Part shown: positions 34,776-45,572 of the stretch, piece by piece
Position numbering within the stretch: position 1 is the stretch's first letter
How the letters are laid out: each line of letters opens with the position of its first letter
Assembly: GCF_900603025.1 (NCBI RefSeq)
Contig: NZ_LR026975.1
Location: forward strand, 2,790,001 to 2,854,000
Reading direction: 5' to 3'
Length of the DNA stretch: 64,000 nt
Origin: Mycolicibacterium hassiacum DSM 44199
GTDB lineage: Bacteria > Actinomycetota > Actinomycetes > Mycobacteriales > Mycobacteriaceae
Notes under the pieces: model-generated
The model's database searches: none
What the model saw: only the letters and a program-made list of their open reading frames with translations
What the model was told of the DNA's origin: nothing
Position numbers and translations under genes: made by a program

Positions 34776-35108
34776 ATGACCGACACCACGGGTTGGCCCG
34801 TCGAGACCATCCGCAAGGCGTTGACCGGTTACCGCGTGATGGCGTGGGCGACCGGCATCTGGCTGATCGCGCTGTGCTACGAGATGGTGATGAAGTACGT
34901 GGTCGGCGTGGAGGGCCTGAACTGGATCGCGGTCGTCCACGGCTGGGTGTACTTCGTCTACCTGCTCGTCACGGCCAACCTCGCGGTCAAGGTGCGCTGG
35001 CCGATCCCCAAGACCATCGGTGTGCTGCTCGCGGGCACCATTCCCCTCGTCGGCATCATCGTCGAGCACGTGCAGACCCGGGACATCAAGGAACGCTTCG
35101 GCGTTTAA
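34776..35108 (+). CDS. DUF3817 membrane protein (Rv1342c homologue)
   Basis: 110 residues with three predicted membrane segments: MAWATGIWLIALCYEMVMKY near 22-42, AVVHGWVYFVYLLVTANLAV near 52-71 and TIGVLLAGTIPLVGIIVEH near 80-98. YRVMAW, VVHGW and IPLVG are the conserved family positions. No enzymatic residues are evident. Second gene of the lprD unit; function unknown. A second DUF3817 member occurs at 59.0 kb in the same window. Confidence 0.85.
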   Translation: MTDTTGWPVETIRKALTGYRVMAWATGIWLIALCYEMVMKYVVGVEGLNWIAVVHGWVYFVYLLVTANLAVKVRWPIPKTIGVLLAGTIPLVGIIVEHVQTRDIKERFGV

Positions 35109-35124
35109 CGCCCGGTGCCGGGTC

Positions 35125-36591
35125 TCAGCGCTCCGATCCGGCCGGTAGCGGGATCAGCGCGGCCAGCCCCGCCGCCACCGCGGCCATCGTCGCCGCGATC
35201 AGCAGCGCGACCCGCACCGCGGTCAGGGTCGGATAAGAGTGGCCGTCCGGCCCGACCACCGTCAGCCCGGCCAGCACCGCGCCCACCACAGCACTCGACA
35301 ACGAGGTGCCCAGCGACCGCGCCAACGCGTTGATGCCGTTGGCAGCAGCGGTTTCCGATATCGGCACCGCCGCGTTGATCAGCGCCGGCATCGAGGAGAA
35401 CGCGAACCCCACGCCCACGCTGACCAGAACGTTGAACAGGCAGACCTGCCACGGCGCGGCGATGAGGAGCAGTCCGAGCAGATACGACGCCGAGACGATC
35501 AGGCAACCGGCGATGAGCGTGAACCGCGGCCCGCGCCCGGCGGCCACCCGGGCGGCCAGCGGTGAGGTCACCATCATCGCCAGCCCGCCCGGTGCCAGCC
35601 ACAGGCCGGCCTCGAGCATGGTCAGGCCCAACCCGTAGCCGGTGCCGGCCGGCAGCTCGAGCACCTGTGGGCCGATCAGCGACAGCGCGAACAGCGCGAA
35701 CCCCACCGCGATCGACGCCAGGTTGGTGGTGAGCACCGGCCGCTTGACCGTGGTGCGCAGATCGACGATCGGCGACGCTGTCCGCAGCTGCCACCACGCG
35801 AACAGCGTGAACACCACCGCCGACGTGCCGAACATGATCAGGGTCGTCGGGCTGGTCCAGCCCCAGGCGCCGCCCTTCGTGATGCCGAGCAGCAGGGTGA
35901 CCAGGCCCGCCGACAGGCCGAGCGTGCCGAGCGCATCGAACCGATCGGCAGATACCGGGGGCAGATTGGGCACCAGGGCGGCGAACAACAGCCCGGACGC
36001 CGTGCCGAGTCCGGCGGCGAACCAGAACAGCGCATGCCAGTCGAAATGGTCGGCGATCACCGCCGACAGCGGCAGCCCGAGGGCGCCACCCACCCCCAGC
36101 GACGCGCTCATCAGGCTCATCGCGGTGCCCACCCGGTGGGCCGGCACCGCTGAGCGCATCACGCTGATGCCCAGCGGGATGATCGGGATGCCGAAGCCCT
36201 GCAACGCACGCCCCAGCACTACCGGCACCAGGGCACTGGTCATCGCGGTCAACAGCGATCCGGCGGTCAACAGCGCGGCGCAGACCAGCAGGATCCGTTT
36301 CGGGCCGTACATGTCGCCCAATCGGCCGAACACCGGTGTGGCGACGGCCGCGGTGAGCAGCGTCGCGGTGATCACCCAGGACGCGTCGGCGGCCGAGGTG
36401 CCCAGCAGCGCCGGAAGTTCGGGCACCAGCGGGATGACGAACGTCTGCATCATCGAGACGCTGATGCCGGCCGCGGCCAGCACCGCGACAATCGCGGCCG
36501 GATGCCGCCGGCGCACAGGCTCGTCGGACGCGCCGACAGAAACCGAGCGACGACGATCACCGACGGCTGCGGTTCCTGACGCGCGACGCAC
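35125..36591 (-). CDS. Major facilitator drug-efflux-type transporter
   Basis: 488 residues, 12-14 membrane segments. Motif A is GRLGDMYGPKRILLV near residue 90, and the segment LGRALQGFGIPIIPLGISVMRSAVP near 128 is the motif of DHA2/EmrB-type exporters. The N-terminus has about 30 basic hydrophilic residues before the first helix; GTG 36591 is the outermost start and others inside are possible. Substrate not known; exporters of this kind move drugs or lipids with protons. It stands between the DUF3817 gene (convergent) and rdgB. Confidence 0.8.
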   Translation of the reverse strand: MRRASGTAAVGDRRRSVSVGASDEPVRRRHPAAIVAVLAAAGISVSMMQTFVIPLVPELPALLGTSAADASWVITATLLTAAVATPVFGRLGDMYGPKRILLVCAALLTAGSLLTAMTSALVPVVLGRALQGFGIPIIPLGISVMRSAVPAHRVGTAMSLMSASLGVGGALGLPLSAVIADHFDWHALFWFAAGLGTASGLLFAALVPNLPPVSADRFDALGTLGLSAGLVTLLLGITKGGAWGWTSPTTLIMFGTSAVVFTLFAWWQLRTASPIVDLRTTVKRPVLTTNLASIAVGFALFALSLIGPQVLELPAGTGYGLGLTMLEAGLWLAPGGLAMMVTSPLAARVAAGRGPRFTLIAGCLIVSASYLLGLLLIAAPWQVCLFNVLVSVGVGFAFSSMPALINAAVPISETAAANGINALARSLGTSLSSAVVGAVLAGLTVVGPDGHSYPTLTAVRVALLIAATMAAVAAGLAALIPLPAGSER

Positions 36592-36618
36592 CTGCGCGAT
36601 GCTAATCGGTTAGGCTAG

Positions 36619-37248
36619 CTATGCAAAATCGCGTTCGGCCAGATCGCGCAGCGCGGGCAGCAACTGCTCCAGCGCCCGGCCGCGATGCGACACCGCATCC
36701 TTCTCCTCGGGGCCGAGTTCGGCCGCCGTGCGGGTCGACCCGAGGGGCTGGAACACCGGGTCGTAGCCGAATCCACCCTCGCCGCGCGGCTCGCGCACGA
36801 TGGTGCCCGGCCACTCGCCGCGCACCACCACCTCCCCCGCCGGCGAGACCAGCGCACACACCGACACGAACGCCGCGCCCCGCCGTTCGTCGGGAACATC
36901 GGCCAGCTGAGCCAACAGCAGCGCGGTGTTGGCCCGGTCCCGGTCCTCGCCCGAAGCGCCGGTCACGCCGGACCAGCGGGCCGACAGCACCCCGGGCATG
37001 CCGTTGAGCGCGTCGACCGCCAGCCCGGAGTCGTCGGCCACCGCGGCGATACCGGTGGCCGCAAACGCCGCCCGCGCCTTGGTCAGCGCGTTCTCCTCGA
37101 AGGTCGCACCGGTCTCGGGTGCCTCGGGGAACGGGTCGACGTCGTCGAGCGACAACAGCTCCAGCCCCGAGATCCCGGCAGCCTGCAGAACGCGACGCAG
37201 TTCGGCCAGCTTCTTCCGGTTGCGGCTGGCCACCAGTAACCGGGTCAG
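36619..37248 (-). CDS. rdgB: Non-canonical purine NTP pyrophosphatase (RdgB/HAM1)
   Basis: 209 residues in this model. Family motifs: [18 protein letters not shown] near 5, [12 protein letters not shown] near 52, [16 protein letters not shown] near 78, GGFGYDPVF near 158 and SHRGRAL near 190. It hydrolyses dITP/XTP to keep them out of DNA. No ATG/GTG/TTG lies in a suitable place: the frame has CTG at 37248 overlapping the rph TGA (CTGA), which fits the known family N-terminus (TKLLVASRN), versus GTG 37233 inside the first strand. I use the CTG start. It follows rph in one operon. Confidence 0.88.
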   Translation of the reverse strand: MTRLLVASRNRKKLAELRRVLQAAGISGLELLSLDDVDPFPEAPETGATFEENALTKARAAFAATGIAAVADDSGLAVDALNGMPGVLSARWSGVTGASGEDRDRANTALLLAQLADVPDERRGAAFVSVCALVSPAGEVVVRGEWPGTIVREPRGEGGFGYDPVFQPLGSTRTAAELGPEEKDAVSHRGRALEQLLPALRDLAERDFA

Positions 37249-38027
37249 CTTCCGAACACCTTCTTCGGCGGCTCGGTGGACTCGGGCAGCTTGCCCGGAT
37301 AGGGCGCCTCGAGCGCCTGGCGCTGGACGGCGAAGATCTGCTCGCACGCGACCATCGCGGCGTCGAGCATCTTGTCCAGCGTCGAGCGCGGGAACGTCGC
37401 ACCCTCACCGGTGCCCTGGATCTCCACCAGGGTTCCGGTGTCGGTGGCGACGACGTTCATGTCGACCTCGGCGCGGGAGTCCTCGCTGTAGGGCAGGTCG
37501 ACCCGGATCCGTCCGTCGACGACCCCGACACTCACGGCGGCGATCGCACAGGACAGCGGCCGCGGATCGGACAGTTTGCCGGCCGCCGACAGCCAGGTCA
37601 CCGCGTCGGCCAGCGCGACGTAAGCGCCGGTGATCGCCGCGGTGCGGGTGCCGCCGTCGGCCTGCAGCACGTCGCAGTCGATCGCGATGGTGTTCTCGCC
37701 CAGGGCGGCCAGGTCGATGCAGGCCCGCAGCGAGCGTCCAATCAACCGGCTGATCTCCTGGGTGCGTCCGCCCAGGCGGCCTTTGACCGACTCCCGGTCG
37801 GAACGCTCGTGGGTGGCGGCGGGCAGCATCGCGTACTCGGCGGTGAGCCAGCCCTGCCCGGACCCCTGGCGCCAGCGCGGCACCCCCTCGATCACGCTCG
37901 CCGTGCACATGACCCGCGTCTCGCCGAACTCCACCAGCACCGACCCGGCGGGGTGGTTGGTGAACCCGCGGGTGATGCGGATCGGCCGCAGTTCGTCGTC
38001 GCGCCGACCGTCTTCTCGTGTGGACAC
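37245..38027 (-). CDS. rph: Ribonuclease PH
   Basis: 260 residues with all RNase PH blocks: [24 protein letters not shown] at the N-terminus, [21 protein letters not shown] near 50, [16 protein letters not shown] near 87, [19 protein letters not shown] near 115, [15 protein letters not shown] near 175 and GTGEGATF near 207. A phosphate-dependent 3'-5' exonuclease that trims tRNA 3' ends. GTG start at 38027 gives the normal length. It is in the order Rv1339-rph-rdgB as in M. tuberculosis, with rdgB translated from an overlapping start. Confidence 0.93.
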   Translation of the reverse strand: MSTREDGRRDDELRPIRITRGFTNHPAGSVLVEFGETRVMCTASVIEGVPRWRQGSGQGWLTAEYAMLPAATHERSDRESVKGRLGGRTQEISRLIGRSLRACIDLAALGENTIAIDCDVLQADGGTRTAAITGAYVALADAVTWLSAAGKLSDPRPLSCAIAAVSVGVVDGRIRVDLPYSEDSRAEVDMNVVATDTGTLVEIQGTGEGATFPRSTLDKMLDAAMVACEQIFAVQRQALEAPYPGKLPESTEPPKKVFGS

Positions 38028-38073
38028 GCGCCAACCCTATCGGGTGCGCGGGCCGGTCCCCAGCAGGCGGCGG

Positions 38074-38844
38074 TCAGTTGGCGACGTCGAAGGTTTCGCC
38101 GCTGACCACCGCGTGCACCGGCCCGTCGAACTCGGCCTTGGCTTCGCTGATGACGTCCTCGCGGGAGGTCCACGGCGGGATGTGCGTCAACAACAGTTCC
38201 CGCACCCCGGCGCGGGCCGCCGCCCGGCCGGCCTCGGTCCCGGACAGGTGCAGCATGGGCGGGCGGTCCGGGGAATGGGTCCACGAGGCCTCGCACAGGA
38301 ACACGTCGGCGCCGCGCGCCAACTCGATGAGCTGATCGCAGTAACCGGTGTCGCCGCTGTACACCAGTGTCGCCCCGCTCGGATCCACGATGCGCAGGCC
38401 GTACGACTCGGTGGGGTGACACACCAGCCGCGGTGTCACGGTGAGCGAGCCGATCTGCACCGGCTCGTTGTCCGCCCAGTGCCGGACCTCGAAGATGTCG
38501 GTGAAGTCGTCGATCTCACCGCCCTCGGGCGAGGACGCCGCGCCCAGCCGGGCCCAGGTGTTCGCCGGACCGTAGATCACGCCGCGCTGCTGGGCCGGTG
38601 TCGGGTGGTAGCGCCGCCACACGAACAGCCCGGGCAGATCCAGACAGTGATCGGCGTGCAGATGCGACAGCAGGACGTGCACATCGTTGGGATCGGCGTA
38701 GCGCTGGAGGGCGCCCAACACACCGCCGCCGAAATCCATCACCAACGGCGGGGTGTCCGGTGCCGAGACCAGATATCCGGACGCTGGCGAATCAGGCCCG
38801 ACGACACTGCCGGAGCAGCCGAGAACGGTGATTCGCACAGCCAC
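38074..38844 (-). CDS. MBL-fold cAMP phosphodiesterase (Rv1339 homologue)
   Basis: 256 residues, metallo-beta-lactamase fold. Metal site HLHADHCLDLPG near residue 63 (HxHxDH), further ligands in CHPTES, YSGDTGYCDQL near 170 and LLTHIPPW near 225. Sequence blocks ITVLGCSGSVVGPDSPASGY and FVWRRYHP match M. tuberculosis Rv1339, a 3',5'-cyclic nucleotide phosphodiesterase. With two membrane cyclases in this window, cAMP turnover is well represented. The start is GTG 38844, or GTG 38838; neither has a strong Shine-Dalgarno site. Confidence 0.85.
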   Translation of the reverse strand: MAVRITVLGCSGSVVGPDSPASGYLVSAPDTPPLVMDFGGGVLGALQRYADPNDVHVLLSHLHADHCLDLPGLFVWRRYHPTPAQQRGVIYGPANTWARLGAASSPEGGEIDDFTDIFEVRHWADNEPVQIGSLTVTPRLVCHPTESYGLRIVDPSGATLVYSGDTGYCDQLIELARGADVFLCEASWTHSPDRPPMLHLSGTEAGRAAARAGVRELLLTHIPPWTSREDVISEAKAEFDGPVHAVVSGETFDVAN

Positions 38845-38902
38845 TAGCTTGCCATGTCCCCGAGTGGATCGACGAAGACATCGCCCGTTTGGGCGACGCA
38901 GA

Positions 38903-39726
38903 TCATCTTCGGCCAGGGACGTGATGGTGGACAAGACCCTCGACGGTCGGTCCGAGGAATCGCGCGGCGAGCCGGGTGAACGCCTCCGGGTCGCCGGTGG
39001 ACTCGTAGCGGCGGCGCGCGGTGACGCCGGGCTGGTCGGGGTGCGGATGCAGCAGATCGCGTTCGGTGAGCACCCGCAGCAGGTCCTTGGCGGTCTCCTC
39101 GGCGCTGGACACCAGCGTCACGTGGTCGCCCATTGCCAGCTGGATCAGTCCTGACAACATCGGGTAGTGGGTGCAACCCAGTACCAGGGTGTCCACCTCG
39201 GCGCGTTGGAGCGGCTCCAGGTATCCCTCGGCCAGCCCTAGCACCTGACGGCCACTGGTCACCCCGCGCTCGACGAAGTCGACGAACCGCGGGCAGGCCA
39301 CCGCGAACACCTCGATATCGCGCGCGGCGGCGAACGCGTCCTGGTAGGCACCCGACGCGATCGTGGCCTCGGTGCCGATGACGCCGATGCGCCCGTTGCG
39401 GGTGGCGGCCACCGCGCGCCGGACCGCGGGCAGGATCACCTCCACCACCGGCACCGGCGCGTAGCGCTCCCGCGCGTCGCGCAGGCAGGCCGCCGAGGCG
39501 GTGTTGCACGCGATCACCAGCGCCTTGACCCCGCGGCCGATCAGTTCGTCCCCGATGGCCAGCGCGTGCGCGCGGATCTGCGGAATGGTCAACGGACCGT
39601 ACGGGCCGTTGGCGGTGTCGCCGATGTAGATGATGTCCTCGTCGGGCAGCTGGTCGATGATGGCGCGGGCGACGGTGAGGCCGCCGACACCGGAATCGAA
39701 GATCCCGACCGGAGCCAGCGCGTCGG

Positions 39727-39730
<4 letters not shown>
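38903..39730 (-). CDS. murI: Glutamate racemase
   Basis: 275 residues. [15 protein letters not shown] at the N-terminus, [12 protein letters not shown] near 32, the first catalytic Cys in [11 protein letters not shown] near 77 and the second in [11 protein letters not shown] near 188. It interconverts L- and D-glutamate for peptidoglycan. GTG start 39730 overlaps the rhomboid stop as GTGA. The operon order cysM-rhomboid-murI-Rv1339-rph-rdgB is that of M. tuberculosis. The C-terminus extends slightly past the fold ([10 protein letters not shown]). Confidence 0.93.
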
Positions 39731-41686
<1,956 letters not shown>

Positions 41687-41765
41687 GAGTCTTCCTTAGT
41701 TACGTTCGGCTACTGCCGGCTTCTGATCACTGGTTGCACAACGTGCTAGTCCCATAGTGCTCGGT

Positions 41766-42179
41766 TCAATAGTGCTCGACGATCCGGACGGGCTCCTCGG
41801 TGACGACTCCGTCGACGATGCGGAAGCTGCGCAGTTCGTGCTGTTCGGGATCCCGCGTCGACACCAGCACATAGTGCGCATCGGGCTCCTGGGCCAGCGC
41901 GATGTCGGTCCGGCTGGGATAGGCCTCGGTCGCGGTGTGCGAGTGGTAGATGACGATCGGGGCTTCGCCCGCGCTCTCCATCTCCCGCCACACCCTGAGC
42001 TGTTCGGCCGAGTCGAACCGGTAGAACGTCGGCGACCGCTCGGCGTTGGTCATCTTGATGAACCGCTCGGGGCGGTCGGAGCCCTCCGGACCGGCGATGA
42101 TGCCGCAGGCTTCGTCCGGATGGTCGGCGCGGGCGTGGGCGACCATGGCCTCGACCAGGTCCGCACGAATCACCAGCAC
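41766..42179 (-). CDS. mec: CysO-cysteine peptidase Mec (JAMM)
   Basis: 137 residues of the JAMM/MPN+ metalloprotease family. Glu in DHPDEACGII near 25, and the zinc motif YHSHTATEAYPSRTD (HxH, then Ser and Asp) near 85-99. It removes cysteine from the CysO C-terminus, completing the CysO-CysM route. GTG 42179 was chosen: GAGAGGGG is 6 bases upstream, and the protein length fits the family. The 79 bases to cysO hold no other gene. The two Gly-Gly copies in CysO are its substrate region. Confidence 0.9.
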   Translation of the reverse strand: MLVIRADLVEAMVAHARADHPDEACGIIAGPEGSDRPERFIKMTNAERSPTFYRFDSAEQLRVWREMESAGEAPIVIYHSHTATEAYPSRTDIALAQEPDAHYVLVSTRDPEQHELRSFRIVDGVVTEEPVRIVEHY

Positions 42180-42270
42180 ACTTGCCCCTCTCGACGACGA
42201 AACTGTATTCCGGCTGCGAAACCTCGGCGACAGCGCCACCGGTCTACAGTCTCGGCGATAGTCCCGGCGA

Positions 42271-43290
42271 TCATCCAAACGCTCCGGGCAACACGTCTCG
42301 GTAGGCAGGTATTCCGGCCACCGCCTCGGCGGCGAACACCCCGTCGAGCACCGCACGCGCCAGACAGTCCGCGGCCGCCGCACCGATCTCGCTGACCAGG
42401 GCGACCTCCGGCGACATCGCGGCCGGCACGCGAGGGTCGGGCGGGACCTCGATCGCGCCGGTGGCCAGGGCGAACACCGTGTCGCCGTCGCGCGGGGTAT
42501 GGCACGGCCTGATGGTGCGCGCCAGCCCGTCGTGGGCGGCGATCGCGACCCGCCGACAGCCGGCGGGGCTGAGCGCGGCGTCGGTGGCCACCACGGCGAG
42601 GGTGGTGTTGAGCGGGCTGAGCTCGCGGTGACGCGCCGCGAACGCGGCGACCTGCTCGGGCGGCGGCGGACGCAGCCCGAACTCGGCGATCAGCCCGGCG
42701 TCCCACGGCAGCCCGGTGTTCGGGTCGGCGACCTCACCCGCACAGTTGACCACCGCCAGCGCCCCGACGGTCACCCCCGACGCCAGCCCCGCCGACGCGG
42801 TGCCGACCCCGCCCTTGAGCACCCCGGCGCGGGCTCCCACACCGGCACCGACCGTCCCGACCGCGACGTCGGTGCCCGCGCCGGCCGCAGCGGCATAGCC
42901 GAACTCCGAGGTCGGCCGGCACCGCCAGGCGCCGACCGGCAGGTCGAACACCACGGCGGCCGGCACGATCGGGACCACACCCCCGGGTTGCTGCACGCCG
43001 CGGCCCTGTTCCTCGAGCCAGAGCATCACCCCGTCGGCGGCGGCCAGCCCGTACGCACTGCCGCCGGTCAACACCACCGCGTCGACATGCCGCACCGAGT
43101 TGGCCGGGTCCAGCAGATCGGTCTCACGGGTACCCGGCGCGCCCCCGCGGCCGTCGACGGCGCCCACCGTGCCGGGCGGAGCCACCACCACGGTGGTTCC
43201 GGTCGCCCAGCCCGAGCCGAGCGTGGCGTCCGGGTCCAGGCGGTGGTGGTGGCCGACCCTGATCCCGCCGACATCGGTGATCGCGCCCAT
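42271..43290 (-). CDS. P1/DmpA-type (S58) aminopeptidase, Rv1333 homologue
   Basis: 339 residues. Starts MGAITDVGGIRVGHHHRLD. Conserved blocks: VVLTGGSAYGLAAADGVM near 72, GVGTASAGLASG near 160 and LNTTLAVVATDAALS near 230. The Asn-Thr of NTTL is the self-cleavage site that frees an N-terminal nucleophile Thr, as in DmpA-like peptidases. It cleaves N-terminal residues of peptides; natural substrates are unknown. It precedes mec and follows the DUF2017 gene (9 bases), in the order of M. tuberculosis. Confidence 0.88.
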   Translation of the reverse strand: MGAITDVGGIRVGHHHRLDPDATLGSGWATGTTVVVAPPGTVGAVDGRGGAPGTRETDLLDPANSVRHVDAVVLTGGSAYGLAAADGVMLWLEEQGRGVQQPGGVVPIVPAAVVFDLPVGAWRCRPTSEFGYAAAAGAGTDVAVGTVGAGVGARAGVLKGGVGTASAGLASGVTVGALAVVNCAGEVADPNTGLPWDAGLIAEFGLRPPPPEQVAAFAARHRELSPLNTTLAVVATDAALSPAGCRRVAIAAHDGLARTIRPCHTPRDGDTVFALATGAIEVPPDPRVPAAMSPEVALVSEIGAAAADCLARAVLDGVFAAEAVAGIPAYRDVLPGAFG

Positions 43291-43299
43291 CGGGCCTCC

Positions 43300-43881
43300 C
43301 TACGACTTCCCCATCAGGGCCAGCACCAGGTACTCCTGCAGCACGGTCAACCACTGGTAGACATCCAGGTGGGCCGCCATCGGATGCTCCGGCGGCAGCT
43401 CGTGCGGACCGTCCTGGGTGACCCCGAGCATGGTGCCCAGCGCCAACCGCATGTCGTTGACCGCGGCGGCCCAGGCGTGCGCATCGTCCTCGGTCAGCTC
43501 GAGCCGCCCGCCGCCGTGCGGAAGGGTGGCCAGTATGCGCTGCAGCGCTTGGCGTTTCGCGTCGATGATCTCGGGTTCGTGCAGGCTGCGCAGCGCGCTG
43601 TTGAGGGCCTCGGCGGTTCCCGACCCCGCTGGGTGATCGGTCTGCGGCCGGAAGAAGTCGGGCAACAGCCGCCGCATGGTCTGGTCCTGCGGCGGCGTGG
43701 AGTGCCCGGTCCGCATCCCGGTGATGGCTTCCAATTCGTCCGCGGGCGCGGAGGATTCACGCTCGTCGAGCATGCCGATCATCGACTCGGCGAGCGTGTG
43801 CAGCAACGCCGCCTCGTGCGCGGCCAACGCGGACCGGAAACGGGGACCGTCAGCGCCGTCGGCCCGTTTCCACTTACGCAC
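43300..43881 (-). CDS. DUF2017 protein (Rv1332 homologue)
   Basis: 193 residues, soluble and mostly helical, with no signal peptide or membrane segment. Conserved DUF2017 features are LRSLHEPEIIDAKR near 98 and the C-terminal DVYQWLTVLQEYLVLALMG. It begins RKWKRADGADGPRF. Molecular function is unknown. It lies between clpS and the S58 peptidase, which suggests a link to protein turnover but does not show one. GTG start 43881, 6 bases after the clpS stop. Confidence 0.85.
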   Translation of the reverse strand: MRKWKRADGADGPRFRSALAAHEAALLHTLAESMIGMLDERESSAPADELEAITGMRTGHSTPPQDQTMRRLLPDFFRPQTDHPAGSGTAEALNSALRSLHEPEIIDAKRQALQRILATLPHGGGRLELTEDDAHAWAAAVNDMRLALGTMLGVTQDGPHELPPEHPMAAHLDVYQWLTVLQEYLVLALMGKS

Positions 43882-43887
43882 GCGGCC

Positions 43888-44190
43888 TCAACGATCCTGC
43901 TGCATGGTGGCCCACAGGCCGGCCGCGTGCAGCCTCGCCACGTCGTTCTCCATCGCCTCTCGGCTACCCGACGAGACCACCGCCTTACCCTCGTTGTGTA
44001 CCTTCAGCATCAGCTTGGTGGCATGCGCCTCGCTGTAGCCGAACAGCTTCTGGAAGACGTAGGTCACGTAGGTCATGAGGTTGACCGGATCGTCCCAGAC
44101 GATGGTCACCCATGGCACGTCCGCGTCGTCGATGCTGGAAACGTCTCGCTCCTGGCGAGTATCCGGTCGCATAGTCGCCGGCGTAACCAT
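43888..44190 (-). CDS. clpS: ATP-dependent Clp protease adaptor ClpS
   Basis: 100 residues. [46 protein letters not shown] is the ClpS core; Asn and Asp of DDPVNLM and His of VHNEGK form the pocket for N-terminal hydrophobic residues. It hands N-degron substrates to ClpC/ClpP. Length and the C-terminal [10 protein letters not shown] agree with M. tuberculosis Rv1331. ATG 44190 is used; ATG 44172 is an alternative. It diverges from pncB (54 bases). Confidence 0.94.
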   Translation of the reverse strand: MVTPATMRPDTRQERDVSSIDDADVPWVTIVWDDPVNLMTYVTYVFQKLFGYSEAHATKLMLKVHNEGKAVVSSGSREAMENDVARLHAAGLWATMQQDR

Positions 44191-44244
44191 GTAATAGAGG
44201 ATAGCCCGGTCCTCCGGGGTGGCTGGAACGACTACGGTTGAGCA

Positions 44245-45564
44245 GTGGCTGTCTCCTCGTTGCCGCCGTCACCGGCGCTGTTGACCGACAAGTACGAACT
44301 GACGATGCTGGCGGCTGCGCTGCGCGACGGCGCCGCGCACCGCCGGGTGACGTTCGAGGTGTTCGCCCGCCGGCTGCCCGAAGGACGTCGCTACGGCGTG
44401 GTGGCCGGGACGGCGCGGGTAGTGGATGCGTTGGCGCAGTTCACCTTCGACGACGCCGCACTGGCCTCGGTGGCCGACTTCTGCGATCCGGCCACCCTGG
44501 ACTACCTGGCGAACTATCGGTTCCGCGGTGACGTGGACGGATACCCCGAGGGCGAGTTGTACTTCCCGGGTTCACCGGTGCTGTCGGTGCGCGGCACCTT
44601 CGGCGAGTGTGTGGTGCTCGAGACGCTGGTGCTGTCGATCCTCAACCACGACACCGCGATCGCCTCGGCGGCCGCCCGCATGGTCAGCGCCGCGCAGGGC
44701 CGTCCGCTGATCGAGATGGGTTCGCGGCGCACCCACGAACAGGCCGCCGTCGCAGCCGCCCGGGCCGCCTACCTCGCCGGGTTCGCCGGCTCGTCGAACC
44801 TGGAGGCGCAACGCGTCTACGGGGTGCCGGCGCTGGGCACCAGCGCCCACGCGTTCACGTTGCTGCACACCACCGCGGACGGGCCGGATGAGAAGGCGGC
44901 GTTCCGCGCACAGGTAGACGCGCTCGGCGTGGACACCACCCTGCTGGTGGACACCTACGACATCACCACCGGCGTCGCGAACGCGATCGAGGTAGCCGGT
45001 ACCGAACTCGGCGCGGTGCGCATCGACTCCGGCGATCTCGGGGTGCTCGCCCGGCAGGTGCGCGAACAGCTCGACCGGCTGGGTGCACACCGGACCCGCA
45101 TCGTGGTGTCCGGCGATCTCGACGAGTTCGCCATCGCCGCGCTGCGCGCCGAACCCGTCGACAGCTACGGGGTGGGAACCTCGCTGGTGACCGGGTCGGG
45201 TGCCCCGACCGCAGGCATGGTGTACAAGCTCGTCGAGGTCGACGGCATACCGGTTCAGAAACGCAGTACCCACAAGGAATCCCACGGGGGACGCAAACAG
45301 GCGCTGCGCCTGGTCAAGAGCACCGGCACGATCGTCGAGGAGGTGGTCTATCCCTACGGGGCGCCGCCACCGGACCCGGGGCACCTGCAGTCGCGGCCGC
45401 TGACGGTTCCGCTGGTCCGCGCCGGCGAACCCGTCGGCGATCTGAGCCTGGAAGCGGCCCGCAAACGGGTGGCCGACGGCCTGCGCAGCCTGCCGTGGGA
45501 CGGGCTGAAGCTCTCCCGCGGCGAACCGGCCATCCCCACCCGCATGATCCCGGTCGAGCGCTAG
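44245..45564 (+). CDS. pncB: Nicotinate phosphoribosyltransferase
   Basis: 439 residues. [34 protein letters not shown] at the N-terminus, [21 protein letters not shown] near 108, MGSRRTHEQ near 158, [11 protein letters not shown] near 237, [17 protein letters not shown] near 257, [14 protein letters not shown] and [16 protein letters not shown] near 346. The His of STHKE-type loop is the autophosphorylated His region in this family. It makes nicotinate mononucleotide in NAD salvage. GTG start. Followed by dinG, whose start lies 8 bases after the TAG. Confidence 0.92.
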   Translation: MAVSSLPPSPALLTDKYELTMLAAALRDGAAHRRVTFEVFARRLPEGRRYGVVAGTARVVDALAQFTFDDAALASVADFCDPATLDYLANYRFRGDVDGYPEGELYFPGSPVLSVRGTFGECVVLETLVLSILNHDTAIASAAARMVSAAQGRPLIEMGSRRTHEQAAVAAARAAYLAGFAGSSNLEAQRVYGVPALGTSAHAFTLLHTTADGPDEKAAFRAQVDALGVDTTLLVDTYDITTGVANAIEVAGTELGAVRIDSGDLGVLARQVREQLDRLGAHRTRIVVSGDLDEFAIAALRAEPVDSYGVGTSLVTGSGAPTAGMVYKLVEVDGIPVQKRSTHKESHGGRKQALRLVKSTGTIVEEVVYPYGAPPPDPGHLQSRPLTVPLVRAGEPVGDLSLEAARKRVADGLRSLPWDGLKLSRGEPAIPTRMIPVER

Positions 45565-45572
45565 GAGCAGCC

